From NCBI GenBank assembly GCA_022885665.1, contig JAGQDJ010000132.1, positions 87,527 to 151,526 on the forward strand: DNA of 64,000 nucleotides, given 5' to 3'. Made by a program: the position numbers and the translations under genes. Below the pieces are notes generated by a model that was given only the letters and a program-made list of their open reading frames with translations, was not told where the DNA came from and did no database searches. Positions within the stretch are counted from its first letter, which is position 1. Each line of letters begins with the position of its first letter. Shown one piece after another: positions 1 through 13,800 of this stretch. This DNA comes from Triops longicaudatus (taxonomy: Eukaryota; Arthropoda; Branchiopoda; Notostraca; Triopsidae).

Positions 1-245
1 AAACAAAACCCGTTACCACGTTTCTCATACTCGTCGATTTTGCTCAAGCAAATTTTGGGCCTTAAAAACACGTGAAACACCCAAAACTACCCAACTAAAT
101 TTTCCTGGCTTTGGAATTCATGGTCCCGTGATTGTTAGATAAATCTCTTGGGAGCTTTTGTTGCGTAAAAAGAGACGAAAAAATCGTTGAAAAAGAAAGC
201 TTGTTTTAGAGCTTAGTTGTGATTTCTTGAGCTTATAGTTGAAAA
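1..245 (+). other. 5' flank / putative 5'UTR of the SLC6 gene
   Basis: Non-coding DNA just upstream of the transporter start codon. I see no convincing TATA box or initiator. The stretch before the ATG is AT-rich and probably holds 5'UTR. The true transcription start cannot be placed and may lie outside the window. Confidence 0.4.
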
Positions 246-3200
246 ATGGCTTCACCAACGGATAAGTGTTTAGAAGCTGGTGGTTCAAAACAAGTGTTGA
301 CCAAAGAACGTGGTAATTGGACCAACAAGGTCGAATTTTTGCTCACGTGCTTTTCCTATGCTGTGGGATTAGGCACCATATGGCGCTTTCCATATTTGTG
401 CTACCGCAATGGGGGAGGTAAGCTTAGCGACGAAACGTACCAAAATTAAAATGTTGTAGTGTTGAAACGCAAAATGAAAAGGAAACGAATATAGTATAGA
501 ATAAAGTTGCGTCAGCCATGAAATGCCGGGCCATTTTTCTATCGTGCGAAATTTTGCGAAACTTCGTGGCTGCACTGCAATCATTAAGGTTGAACTTTTC
601 AAGACAACAAGGGTCATGGAAACGGATACTGTAATACGAATTCAGTGAAATGCACACATACATGCTGAATTATTAAATTAACTTTAATAAAAAGTTTCAT
701 TATAAGGAGATTAAACGGAAAGATTCTAGAACTATATTTATTTTTATTTTGTATTTGGCATGAGGTGACATTTTACCGTGAAAAGCACAGCTTATATGAC
801 AGTTGTTTTATTCTTTTATCTCGATAACTACATAATGCAAGCTTTCAAAATTAACTTGCGCTTAAAATCTAGGCATGGAGACCTACACACCAAAAACTGT
901 AGAAGTCACTAACAATGGTGTTTTGTAAGTAATTTTTATAACATTTTACATAACGTTGGAAATTAAAGGGCAATCACTTGGGTCAAAATCTTTTATATAG
1001 CATTTTAAGTTCTTTTTAATTTCAGCTGAAAATTCACAAAAATTATCAAAGTTCGGTTAATTTGGATTATATTAGATACGTTAGGTGGTTATTTTCTAAT
1101 TAATTCGGTTAAGCTAGCTTTGCTTAAGTCAGGTTATATTTCAAGCCTATTAAGCTAACAAATTATTAAGCAAATTACTGATATGGTTAAGCAAAGTTAA
1201 GATATTTAAGTTAAAGTGGTTAAGTTAGGTTTTGTTGGTTACATTAGTCAAATTATGAAGTAAACTAGTTGCATAACGGAGTCAGTAAACTGGTCAGATC
1301 ACTGAAATTACTTAAATTAGCTTAGGCTAACTAACTTAGGTTAGTTAAGTTAGCTTGAAGTTTATTTAAACCTTTAGTTTTCACTGAATTAAAACACTTA
1401 AAACAATGCTATCATGTGTTTGTGGCGATAAGTATCATTTTGTGCCAAATAGCGTATAATTCATCCGTAAAAAATGAATTCATTGCTAGAAGGAACTAAT
1501 TCTGCTTTTTTTCAATTTCAGGGGCTTTTTTGATCGCTTACGCCATTATGTACATATTTGCTGGTTTGCCTTTATTCTTTTTTGAAATCGCGTTTGGACA
1601 GTACGCGAGTGAAGGACCGATCAAAGTCTGGAAGATTTGTCCTTTATTTTCGGGTAAATACACCCTTCGTGTTTTCCCTTTTTCACCTCGTATTTAACTT
1701 ACTTATTTTTCTGTTTTTAGATTTTTTTCTTCGTTTTCTTTTGTTTTTCATTTTCTTTTGTTACTTAGTTTTTCCCTATTTTTGTTTTCAATTTATTTTC
1801 TTTCTTATGTTATTTATCTTCAAACTGTATCTGGATTTCATTTATCTACTATTTTTGGGGGTTATTGTACAGCATTTCAAAGGTGTAATGAGTGCTACCC
1901 TGTTTTTTCGCTTTAGGAATTGGCTATGCCATGTTTATTATTTCGTTCTTCATCGGGATTTACTACAATATGGTGGTCGCGTGGTCATTTTTCTACTTAT
2001 TCGCTTCATGGACAAGCGAGCTCCCCTGGTCCTCCTGTGATAATCCTTGGAATAGTCAATGTAAGTTGCGTTGAAAGACGAGCCTAGAGTTCAACAACCT
2101 CTTGAAAGAGAAGAATGAATAAAAAAAAATATGAAAAGATTAGGTTCTGTAGCGTTACATACGCTCTTGGTACGCGCGGCATCGATCTGTTCGATCGACA
2201 CATTTTATTGTTAGCGAAACTTGTCTCTTTAGCTCAGGAGCGCTTACATATAGCTTCTTCTATATTCTAAGTTATAACCGTGTTTGCTTATTCAACACTC
2301 GCCAGTACCGTCAGTACTTATTGAGGTACTTATTGTTCTTTAGTGTCTCTCCCGAAAAGAATAAGAAATTTTACCTTTTGTTGCACAAAACTCAAAAGAT
2401 GCATGTCATTACGAACCCATAAGCATTTTATTCTTTGGCCGAGTAGATAAGAAAGTAACTACCACGAAAAGGATGTCTTCAGTTGTCATTTCTGCTAATA
2501 AAATTCACCGAATATAACCAATTCTGGTTAAGTGGAGTACATAGCACTCGGTTGATTAGGTTTCGCGGTAGTCTGTATAGGCTTTACGTGCTACCAATAG
2601 TTCCTATTAACCGAAATCAGCAGAGGTAAAAAAAAATGCTTCCAGTGCTAAGGGAAGAATCAAATGTTTTCCCCCATCTCATTCCCTGGTAATGCCTGCT
2701 CATTTTCGTTACTGCTATGGCGTGAGGCAGAGCTTCATCTTCTCTAATATCTAGATAAGCAAACGATCGTTGAGGGTTTACCCAACTTCTTTGAAGGAAA
2801 CACCGTTTTTCAACTAGTTAACAGATTTAAGCTTTATAAATGAATTCTATTAACCGAAGCAGCTTTTGCAAACGAAGTCTGTGGGGAAGAATCGAACTGT
2901 TTTCCCTCCATTCACTGGTAAAGGCAAGCGACGCCAGCTCATTTTCATTGCTGCTGTAGCGTGAAACAGAATGCAGTGTTTGCATTTCCCTATACTTTTA
3001 GATAAATTTAACAATCATAAGTATTTCTTAAGCTAATCGAAAAGAAAACTGGAAGACTAAGCACAAAGTAAGGTCTGTTTTCATTGTTGAGTAGAGACCG
3101 GGACGAGAAACACTGAAAGCCGAGCGGACGCACGACAGTCACGTGCTACGAGAAAGTTCCAAAGAGCAATTTCGCAGTCTTCTGAGTTGGAAGGTGTCAG

Positions 3201-6200
3201 TTTTCATAGGAGATGGAGCGAAAACATGGAATAAGGGACAAAAAGTTGTTTATTCATTCCATTTGTTTGTCTTGTTTTTGATCGTTAATTTAGATTGTCG
3301 ACCTTTAAACGCGAAGGATTGCGCGGTGAGTGGCGGCTTGGTGAACGTCAGTGGAGATTGTATATACCAGAACGAAGTGTCAGCCGCGGAATGGTCAGCT
3401 TTGAACGTTTCGTCGCTTCATTCCAAATCTCCGGCAGATGAATACTTTCAGTACGTTCCTGGGGTTTTTCCCTCGGCTCTTCTCACTTTCTTTTCAGGCG
3501 CTCTCGTTTCTTTATCACGACGACAGGAAATGAATTTGTGGTTTTCGTTCTCTTTTCGCTGTTAAGAGAGCAAAAAATTATCACTTTCTTGTTCAACACG
3601 CTTTCACATTGACTGTTAGTTTTCTTTCAGTTTTATCAACTTCCTCGCTTATTAGTCATGTACTGAGAATGACAATCTTTGTCTCTAATGCTTTATGATT
3701 ATCTCTATAGCAATCATGTACTGGAAATAAGTAAAGGGATCGAAGATCTGGGTACCGTCAGCTGGCGACTGGCATTGTGCTTGCTACTGGCTTGGGTTGT
3801 GGTAGGCTTGGCTTTGTTTAAAGGCATCAAGAGTGTTGGAAAAGTAATTATGACTTTAAATATACTTTAATTATGAATTTTCTGAATTTTAATTATTTCT
3901 TTTAGGCGGTTTATTTTACATCGTTATTTCCTTATGTAATCCTGACCGTGTTGCTAATTCGCGCTGTAACACTTCCGGGTTATTATGAAGGCATGTCCTT
4001 CTATCTCACTCCTCAATGGGACAAACTCACTGAAGCTTCAGTAATTACGTCTTTATAATCAATACTATACTTATATTTTATCACAGTTTCAACTTAGAAT
4101 CTTTAAATGAGTTTTTGTATTGATTTACCGTTGGGTAATAATTGCTATGTTTCCTGTGTTAGGTATGGGGCGACGCTGCTATGCAGATTTTTTTCTCACT
4201 TTCACCCTGTTGGGGCGGGTTAATCACCCTAGCAAGTTACAATAAGTTTCACAATGATTGTTTCCGGTAAGATCGCAGTTGTAAAGTTATTTTAATGATA
4301 CTACGCCATCTAGTGCCAGAAAAGATCATACATGTTCGTTATTTACCATTTTCATCGTTGAACCAAGTGTTTGGCGCCACCATCATGGCCTTACAACTGT
4401 ACCATCCTTATGTCTGGGCAATTCAAACAGTAAAAGTCAAATTAAACTTCAATTTTCAACAGATAATTTCAGTTTTCGGTCTTGGCTGTAAAACTGCTCT
4501 AAACAAGCAGCTAAAAAGCGTTTGCATGTTTGCTTTTGACATTTCACTTGCTTTTGAGTAATGTTAAAAAAAAAAGGACGCTAGTGACCTCTAATGGCCA
4601 TTACTTTTCCAATTTCGACGCTTATAATTTAAAATTGTAGTGACGCGTACGGATTTGGACAGATATTGAACTCTTACAGTTGTACCATCTTTCCTCATTT
4701 TCTCAAGGAAAGGGAATTTCAAAATCTTAAAAATTTGAGCGACTCTTAAACTACCAAAAGTTTTTACGATAGCCCACTCAAACACACAGGAAAACTTGGC
4801 GCTTAGGAGCGACTGCTATAAGTAATTGGAAAATGACTTTCTTGAAAATTTTTGACTTTATTTTTAATGTAGAAAAGTCCCAAAGGAACTATTTTATCTT
4901 TCATGAAAATAAATGTGTTGCATTTCTTTTCGTTTTGAATAGCATTTATTTTTCTTACAAAAATGCTTTGAACTTACCAACGTTTTGAATTTGAATTAAC
5001 TTTTACTTTTCTTCGAATTTGCGAAGGTTTATTTACAATCTTTAAACATATTATTTTAGAATATTTAATAGTTGAACCTTCTGCATAAAACCGTCTCACA
5101 GTTGTTCATAACAATCGTAATTACGTCCAATTAGTTGCTCTTCGGAATGCTTAACGGCTTTTAAATCTTCTCTTAAAATACAGGGATTCGGTCATTATCG
5201 CTACGGGCAACGTGCTCACAGCCTTCTTTGCTGGTTTTGTGATTTTCGGCATTGTGGGCTTTATGGCTCACGAACTGGGCCTACCGATTGACAAAGTGGC
5301 GACGCAAGGAGCTGGCTTGGCTTTTATTGCGTACCCGGAAGCCGTTTCCCGTCTCCCTGCCGCACCCTTATGGTCGACCTTGTTCTTCGTCATGTTTTTA
5401 ACGTTGGGCCTTGGAACGCAGTTTACCGTTCTGGAAACGGTCGTTACTACCATCGTCGATACCTGGCCTGACAAACTACGTGGACAGAATCATAAGTAAT
5501 TTCCAAAACCGAGAACTTTCCTGAAACAGAAAACAGATGCTAGTATTTTCTTCTGTTTTCTCTTATTTTTTAAAAATTTTAGTCATTTTTTTTTAATTTT
5601 CCTTATTTTTTTAATTTATTATTTTTTTTAGGTGTCTATATTTCAGACATATTATGATATTTTCTTTTAGATGGGTTCTTATGGGATCAGCAGTGACTAT
5701 GTTCTTACTGGGTTTACCGATGTGTACCTCAGCGGGGATGTACATTTTGCAATTAATCGATAGTCACGCTGCCACTTTTTCGGCACTTATTATCGGCATG
5801 ATCGAAGTGAGCGTGGTCATGTGGCATTATGGCGCCCGAAAGTTCCTGGATGACATCAGAGCCATGATTGGTTACTACCCTCCGACCTTCTGTTACTGGT
5901 TTTTCGTATGGAAATACTTGCTGCCAGTTCTCATTAGTGTAATTAAGTTCTACCTTTTTATGAAATAGGCCTTCTTATTTTTTAACAATCTATTTTTATT
6001 CCATATAGGGAATTCTCATTTTTGGCTGGTTTGATTACAAGCCCTTGAGTTATGGAGACTACACTTATCCTGGGGCGGCCATCGGCTTCGGTTGGCTCAT
6101 TTCGTTAACGTCTGTCGCAGCAATCCCAATTGTTGGATTGATCAAGATTAGTCGAAGTCAAGGATCTCTAGAAGAAGTAAAGAAATCGATTCCTAGCGCA

Positions 6201-6676
6201 GTGTGAATAATCCTTTAATAATTTCCGAGACATTTGAACTTTTACGCCACCTATTAGTGTATATAATGACTAATGGGGCATTTTACGTCTTACAATGAAA
6301 GTTAACGTAACTGGAGTCTATAAAAAGCGAGGTTTATTGTGCAGCGCTGCATTCTATGCGGAGTAACATTATAATGTGTTTTTGTTGACATTTTTTCAGC
6401 GCATTCGCGGTTTGATGCAGCCGTGCGATTGGGACAAGTCAGACAAAATCGTGTACGTAAAAGGCAACGCACCGAAGCACACGGATTCTGCAGTTCCACT
6501 TACTACGCACGTCTTCGGTACGTTTGTTGATTTCCAATATGATTCAACCTATTAGAACTTGTGATTCACCATGCTTACTTACTTCTTTTTTAACAGATGA
6601 AGATGACGCGAATGAACTAGAAGTAGTCATTGAGGACGAAGAGTTGGAAATGAAACCGGCACCGAAATGGTACTGA
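246..6676 (+). CDS. SLC6 Na+/Cl- dependent transporter, glycine-transporter (GlyT) type
   Basis: Predicted 12-transmembrane plasma-membrane symporter importing an amino acid, probably glycine, with Na+ and Cl-. Twelve coding exons: 246-417, 1522-1653, 1917-2060, 3294-3450, 3711-3843, 3906-4040, 4163-4266, 5184-5495, 5671-5938, 6009-6176, 6400-6517, 6597-6676. The sum is 1,923 nt, or 640 aa. Family marks are [10 protein letters not shown] before TM1, [15 protein letters not shown] in TM1-2, the IYYNMVVAW region in TM3, an extracellular loop 2 with paired cysteines and N-glycosylation sequons, SYNKFHNDC after TM6, [12 protein letters not shown] in TM7-8 and GLGTQF in TM8. Vertebrate GlyTs share GLGTQF and WGGLIT, whereas most monoamine and GABA carriers have an Asp in the TM8 motif. 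Oddity: residue 44 is Thr where the family has Asn in GLGN of TM1, a sodium Na1-site ligand. The C-terminus is acidic. The glycine assignment is inference from motifs; proline-type or orphan SLC6 members remain possible. Confidence 0.9.
1080..1375. repeat. Degenerate TTAAG/TTAGG-like cryptically simple tract
   Basis: In SLC6 intron 1, about 300 bp is dominated by variants of TTAAGTTAGGTTA and similar words, without a fixed period. The same flavour of sequence recurs around 17750-18030, 20890-21030, 28795-28925, 33420-33600, 34740-34850, 48780-49350 and 61730-61800. TTAGG is the usual arthropod telomeric unit, but these tracts are too degenerate to call interstitial telomere arrays. Confidence 0.5.
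2607..2975 (+). repeat. Diverged direct duplication in SLC6 intron 3
   Basis: Two units, about 2607-2745 and about 2848-2975, share the ordered words CTATTAACCGAA, GGGAAGAATC, GTTTTCCC, CACTGGTAA or CCCTGGTAA, GCTCATTTTC, and GCGTGA followed by CAGA. They are separated by roughly 240 bp start to start. Divergence is clear, so this is an old local duplication. No coding content or transposon ends were recognised. Confidence 0.55.
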
Positions 6677-7809
6677 ATTTCATTGTTGTGTAAATGCCAG
6701 AGTTTTATTAATACAAAGCTTTATGGAAGAAACAAGTTTAATAGTTGCCCTACCTTGAAACTTGGGCATTTTTACAAGGGCGTCACATTTCTTTGTTCTG
6801 AACTTTATGACCAGGTTCCGTGTACAAGCTGTTAAAATGAAATTTCTACGAAAAGTTGCGGGCGTGACACGTCAAGACAGAATGAGGAACACCAATATCC
6901 GAGAAATCTTTTCGAGTGGAGCAGCTTCTAAACATTGAAAGATTACAGTTGCTGTGGCTGTCTAAGACGCACGAAAAATTGAGGCTTTTGGCAATATGAT
7001 TCATGGAAAGGGTTAATACATACGTAATATGGCTTTGTTTGATGCCGTGCCACCCAAACGACTGTCCGATTAACTGACGCAATCCAACTTTTAAGGAAAG
7101 AACTGCAATGACCAAATTATGAAAAGAAGGCTAGTTGGTTTCGTAATAAACTATGCATTCCATTGGACAAAGGTTCTTCCATGAGCATTCACACATTTTA
7201 AAAAATGGCGTAGGCACTAGCATCTTCATTTAATTATTTTTCTTCTTTCCCAAAACCAGTCACATACCACCCTTTTGTCTTAAACTTTCTTCACCAATCT
7301 TTGTTATGTGAAATCCTATCTAAGTCGTAGGAGTAGGGTGAAGGGGGACAGGGTTTCAAGCTTGAAGGGGTGGGGTATTCATTACATCCACAGTAATGTA
7401 CAGAATCGTAGATAACGCAGTGCTTCAGATCATATTCTATACAATGCAAAACAATGAAACTTATTATTTCTCCCTTTTCGTTTTTCGGGCAGATTTTAAC
7501 TCTTTTCCACACCAAAGCTCGTTTGAACCGGCAAAAGGAGAACATTTCCAGGGTGGGGAGGAACAATACATTGCCATTTGTACATTTAAGCCTTGAAATC
7601 CTTGTTTTCCACCCCGAGCTATTACATCTTTTTCGAATTTCTTTAATTCCCTTTCTTGCAATAAACACTATAATACAAAGCTATCACAAAACACGTTTTC
7701 TCGTCTCTTGTTATCTGCTAAATTTCTACATTGCTAGCAAAGTAAATAAATTAAGATCATCCTTTCATTGTTGACAATGCTTTACAATTCTTCTTCTCTA
7801 CGTTATGTA
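6677..7809. other. Tail-to-tail intergenic region between SLC6 and AFF genes
   Basis: 1.1 kb between two convergent stop codons. It presumably contains both 3'UTRs. An AATACA polyadenylation variant lies at 6710-6715, 34 nt after the SLC6 stop. The open frames on both strands here match nothing I recognise and look like chance frames. Confidence 0.5.
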
Positions 7810-10800
7810 CTACCTACTGCTGTTACCAGCAGCAGCGTAGCGCAAACGCTGCAGGCCCTGTCGCGCATATCTCACCAAATCCCGTAAAGAGCTATGCAGA
7901 GTTAAGGGCCCGCATATCCGATCCAACTCGATGAAGAAATCTAGACCGAACAAGAAAAAAAACTTACTTCAAATTGCCAATGATAAATGTTTAAAAGCAA
8001 TGAATACAATAACAGAAACAAAATAAATGAGGCACGAAACCGTTTATCTCAATATTGTTATTTTTTTTTATTACCTTGCAACTCGGCTTGGTGGACTAGC
8101 ACGTCGCCTTGTTCCCATAAATCGTGGCTGGAGTTTAAGTACACCGAGTACTGGTTCTGTTTTAGTAGGATGTTGTGGACTGCTACGGGTACAGGAACGT
8201 AACCGTTCAATGCACCATTGTTGACCTGAGCCGCATCCGGCTTAGCTCCGCCTCCTCCGGGGTTTGCGGCGTTGGCCAGAGCGGCAGAAGCCCCGCCTCC
8301 TGAGCTGTTGGAAGTACCAGCATTACTACTGGCGTTGGCAACAGCACTATTGCCACCTCCTGGTGGTATTTCTCCGCTGCTGTAGCCCGAAGATTGACTC
8401 CCGACAGAGCCAACTGAGCCGGCTGGTGAAGGCGTGGGTGACAAAGGCGAAGGTGTGCCGGTACTTCGGAAGAGACCGGTATTGGTGGTGGTATTGGGTG
8501 CTACCGAGGTTGGTACAGGTACGGCAGCCGGTACATTGTTATAAGGGTGCGTGCCGGGCTGTTCTCTTTTGGCGTCGTCGTTGATTTTCTACGAAAAAAT
8601 TTGAAATTGATTAATTTCGAAACTTTAGGTAAATAAATAAACCTAAATTAAACAATTACGAAATATAAAGTAAAATCTAAAACACAAACGCACATAACAC
8701 ATACTGAATTTATTATACTGCACTTGACCAATAGGTTTTTAAGTCAGAAATTCCAGACACTTTTTAGTTCATTCCTAACAGACTCTGTAATACTTAACTG
8801 AATTCCGAAAATTACCTTCTGGTAGTCGTTGATGATTCGCTGGAGTTCTTTGGCTTCTAAATGCCGCATTCGGTACAATTTCAAGTACAACAACGATTGG
8901 CACCGCAAACTGCAAACGCATAATAAAATTAACACACAAAATAATAATAATAGTAACACATAATAATAATAATCACATACACAAAACGAATAAATGAAAC
9001 TATATACAAAGAAACGTTAAATAGTCACAAATTAAACAGAAATCAAATAAATGAACAGACATAGGTAAATAAAAGAGAAATAATAGAAACAAAAATTAGG
9101 TGAACTTCAAATTAATTTGTGGAAAAATTTTTAACAAAGAGGAAAGCAGTAAGATTACATAGTAAGGTTACACAATGTTATGAGCGGAATGCGAAACGTG
9201 GACAAAAGTATAATTACCTTAGGACGACAAGCTTAGAATCCACTTGCTGTAGCGCCTTTTGAGAAGAAGATATGGTTCTAGACGGATAAAAACATGTTAA
9301 CAATTGCTTTATCGCTAAAAAATTGCTTCAACGAAGAACAACTGAGTTAAAAAAAGTTTAGAGAATTCCCCAAAATATGTGTTTAGAAGGAAATCTTTAC
9401 TTGATTAAGCCTAAGGTATCCTTATAAAGGATATGCGCCGATTTCTCCATGGCCGGATCGTGTTCCATGGCGATTCCCGTTAAAATGAAATACAGTACGG
9501 CTTCTAAGTACTGTTTAACTTGTAAAGTTCGGTTCGACTGCCGGTCAGCTGCGTGTTTCAATTTCTTAGCTTCTACCAAATACTGATTCTGGTCTCGGGC
9601 ATCCCTACATTCCATGAAACAAAACAACAATAAAAACAAAATTACCAACAGAAACACACCTAACACGTAATATAGAAACATATTTACTACAACTAACATT
9701 AAAATAACGTTACTTAAGAACAAAACACAAGCTGCACTAAGATGGGACAAATAGCAAGCATTCTTCCATTACGTCGTACTTGTTTTTTACATCCTCAATT
9801 TCATTTTCAAACTACTGCACAAAGAAAGCAGCATAGTTGTAGCAAGTCTCCCCAACCCTTGCCGAAAACGGTCCTTTGCGCCCGATCACAAAGCCGGACC
9901 AGAACACGCACATCAGCGCAAGCAAGTTACAAGCTAAAACTATTTCACTGACCACCGAACGTTTTTTGATGCGCTCAGTTTTGCATTGCACAAGGCTACA
10001 GGGCTTCAATTATATAAACTGGGACCACTTATACTAGTTAAAACGCTGATTATATAATCAGTATTCAGTTATATGGGCAACGCAAAAATAAAATAACGAA
10101 ACGATGAAGAGTAAATGTAAAATTAAACTAAACATAAAGTAGACACACAAAATCCATTGAAAAGTGAGAAACGAACAAAATGTTGAACTGTATAAAAAAA
10201 AAGCTAAAATTAAATACTGAAGACCAATCACAATAAGACTTACAAGTCAATATCGTCAGAGCCTGGTAGTGGTCGTGGCGTCTCAAAGTAGCTATAATAC
10301 ACCGGCTCAGATGTGCTGCTACTCGTACTCGCCGGTGCTCCTCCCACCATTGCACAACCCACAGCGTTTTCTTTACGTTCACTTGACCCGATTCTACTCT
10401 CAGGCCCCGCCCCTTCCGTTTTCTCCGTCTTAATTTCCGTTTTCGTTTTATTGCTGCCGTGTCCGTTCATCAGCTCCGCCTTCTTTTCCTCTACCATGTC
10501 CCCGTTTCGCTCATGGTTGGTAAACAAGCTCAACGGTGAGCTCCGCCCACTGGCCCCGCCCCCTTTCATCTCTTTGGTCCTCGCTCGTTTCGCTTCCTTC
10601 GCACTTTCCTTTAATTTCCCCGTCTTTTCCTTCTCTTTTTCTCTCCCCGGTTCGTCCATCACTAGTGATTTCTTGGCTGGGGGTGGTGGCGCCACCGTCG
10701 CTTCCGATTCAGCGTCTGAATTCCGTCTTTTCCGTTTTTCTTTCCGCTGTTCCGGTGTTTTCCTGTCCACCAACTGCTTTTTGCTGCTACTCTTGCTATT

Positions 10801-13800
10801 ATTACTACTATTATTGCTGTTATTCGCTGGCGTGGCCGCTAGCTCCGACCCTTTTTGCTCTCTGTTCTCCTTTTCGCCCCCGTTGTGATGTTTCGAACGT
10901 CGTCCGCTGGCTGACGATGACACTGAGCTCGAACTTGGCCTCCGTTGTCGTTTTTTGGCGCTGCTTTTCTCACCAGGAGACGGAGTTTGAGCGTTAGCCC
11001 CGCCGACGGGTCCATTTTCGGTTTCGGTTAAGGCTTTCTTCTCTCCTGGTCGTCGAAGCAACAAGTTTAACCTTAAACGGCACATTAGGCTCGGTTTTGC
11101 GTCCTGCCCACTCGCTACGCCATCTACTACAGATTTTGGCGTCCTAGTTTCGTTCATTTCCGCGAGAGGTCTTTCATTGCTTGATGCCCGGAGGGGTGAG
11201 TCGGTGCTTTTGAGCTTTTTGTTATCTGAAGATGAAGAAGTCGACGATATTGAGTTGGAAGATCGTCCTCGCGGCCCAATTAATCTCATAATCGCTTTGC
11301 TTTTCATTTTATCTTGCACCGATTTGCCACCGTGGTCCAACTTGGGCGGGCTCTTCTTGCCTTTGTTCATCACAGGAGGCGGAGCTTCGTCCTCGGAGCT
11401 GCTAGATGATAAGGACGAGGACGACGACGACATTTCGGATATCACAGGGCTTTTGGAGGCCAAGGAAGAAGGCGCTCTGGGAGGTGCCGGTGGTGGCGCT
11501 GCTGTCTGCACCGGTAACGGTGACGTCAAGCGAGGTTTGGCTGGTGAGGGCGTACCAGTAACGTCTACGTCACTCGTGGTAGTGTCTTTGTCCTTTTCCT
11601 TATGCTTATGACCACTGACCCCGCCTCCTTCGTCTTCCGAGGACGATTCGGACGACGAAGGCGATGAGGAGGAGGAGCTTGAGGGTGACGAGGATGAAGA
11701 CGACGACGGTGACGATAAAAACTCTCGCGAGTTCGGTTGCCTTTTATTAACAGGTGACAAGGCCGCAGCGGCGGGTGTGCTCGTCACTGGTCCTTTGACG
11801 GCAAGGCTCTTCGGCGGTCGGCCACGCTTTTTCTTGGGTGTCACTACCGTAACTTCGCGTATGGATGACTGTTCGGTGACCGGAGGTGGAGCCTGCGTTG
11901 GATCGGGCACTTTTTTGCCCCCTTGGCCCGAAAAAGCCGGCGACGCTAGGTGGCGACGGTGCTGAGAGCTGGTGGAGTGTGTGGAGGCCACCGAAGACGG
12001 TCTCGCTGGCCGCTGAACGTCTTCTTTCTCCGGTTCGACATCTTCTTTACGCTGAGAAGTCTTGGCAGGTTTAGCTTGCTTAGGAGGTTCCTCGTCTTTG
12101 CCGTTGGTGGCGCTGTCATCAGAGTCCGAGAAGCCGAACGGTGACAACATCGGTGGTACGATAATATTGCCTAAAGCGTCGTGTAATTCTTTGCTCAATT
12201 CTGGCGCGATTTCGTCCTCTTCATCGTCGCTGCTGTTGACTGCGTTGCTTTGGTTCATTTTCTATATAAAAAAAGTTTCAAAAATAGCACTGAAAAAAGT
12301 TGCGTAAAGTAAATTACAGTAGGAGGCTCGTCAAAACTTAGACTGGTGTTGAGATCCACTTGAGGTGGATTAGGCGGCTGGAGAAAATCCGTAAGCCGCC
12401 AACTGCTCACTGAAGCCTGCTGCAATGAAATTTATTAACAAATAAAATCACGAATGAAAATATACAAAAACTCAACGAAAAAATGAAAATACATTTTTTA
12501 GGAAACACGCAATTACTAAAAGTAATCTTAAATATCTAATTGAATTTGATTTAAAAATTCTTGTCAAAGGGCTGTTCAAAAACAAAAGACGTAAAAGAAC
12601 CAACTAAAATTAAATAAATCCATAAACTATACAGGAATGCAGTAAGAATACAGACTCAAAATATTAAAATGTGAAGAACTTACTAAATTATTTTGTAAAA
12701 ATTACTGCAACCAGTTAATTATGAATACGTTATTAGCCAGTACTCAAAAGAGTCATTTTTTTTAAAAAAAAAAAAAGGCAACACTATAAACTTTAAAAGT
12801 ATTCGCGTTACTGGAGGCGATTCGGGCGGTGGTTGTGAGGTTTTGTCGACGTCTTTGGTAACGGTTTTATTCTCTCGCTGTGCTCTTGTTTCTTCTTCGT
12901 CTTCTTCCTCAGGTTCTTCGTCGCTGCTGGAATCAGTACCCGACGCCGAGGGCGAATTAGAGCTCGAGCCATCGTCGCTGTTTTCGCCTTCGTCGCTCGA
13001 AGTGCTCAAACGTTTCGTTGGTGGATGCAGCGGTGACAATGACTTCCGTGAAGGTGGACACGGCGTTTCGGGAGCCAAGGGTGATATGGGTGACGCGATC
13101 GGTGATCTCATCAACGAGGACCTGTATTTTTTTCGAAATGAAAGAGAATTAATTCAAAATTCACCCTATACGTTTCATTTGTAGTATTTTCTAGATATAT
13201 GTCTTGCAATACAAGTTTTGGGTCACTGTGTTTCAGCTTACATTGAGTTTAACTATTGACTCTAAATGTTTAAATCTTTTGGTGTTGACTGACAAAAACT
13301 AAGTAAAACTCACTTAAAGCTAAGAAACACTAGTTTAGATAGTTTTCACTAGTGAAATTGTACAGATTTTGTGCAGAATTCAAATAAAGTAAAAACGACT
13401 TAAAACTAGTTAGAGCTATTTTACTGCTGGACAAAAAAATTATAAAAGAAAAAATTAACACAAGTCTAAACCATTCAATGTTTGCCACATTACTGGTTAC
13501 ATAGTTGAAATACTATTGTTTTTTAATTATAAGGATTTGAATTGCAATTACAGACTAGTTTCATGGGAAAAACTGGTGACAGACAAGTGTTAAACTAGCT
13601 AAAAACTAAACCAAACTACAGACTAGCTCGGACTGTTGAAAAATGTTTTGAAGCAAGAGTTTAAAATGTAACACTATTAAACGAAAACTAACTCAAACTA
13701 GTGCTAGAAAAATATAACACAAAAAACTTGAATCTGTACGACTATAACTACAATGAACTAAAAAAAATGTTTTTTCTATTGCTTCAGGGAAAACATGTAC

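Noticed and set aside
1558..2040. 160-codon plus-strand frame over SLC6 exons 2-3
   Set aside because: It is a shifted frame through real SLC6 exons and a T-rich intron, giving a Phe/Leu-rich artefact.
7291..7774. Frames of 65-125 codons between SLC6 and AFF
   Set aside because: Overlapping frames on both strands with no splice context, homology or plausible composition; probably 3'UTR.
8058..8075. Stop codon after NKKK as the end of the AFF protein
   Set aside because: The bases are a splice donor (CAAG/GTAATA). The true C-terminal exon with LVRYARQGL lies at 7810-7940.
10313..12307. Several long plus-strand frames opposite the big AFF exon
   Set aside because: They are antisense shadows of the serine-rich AFF exon and depend on its codon bias; the minus-strand frame has the homology and splice sites.
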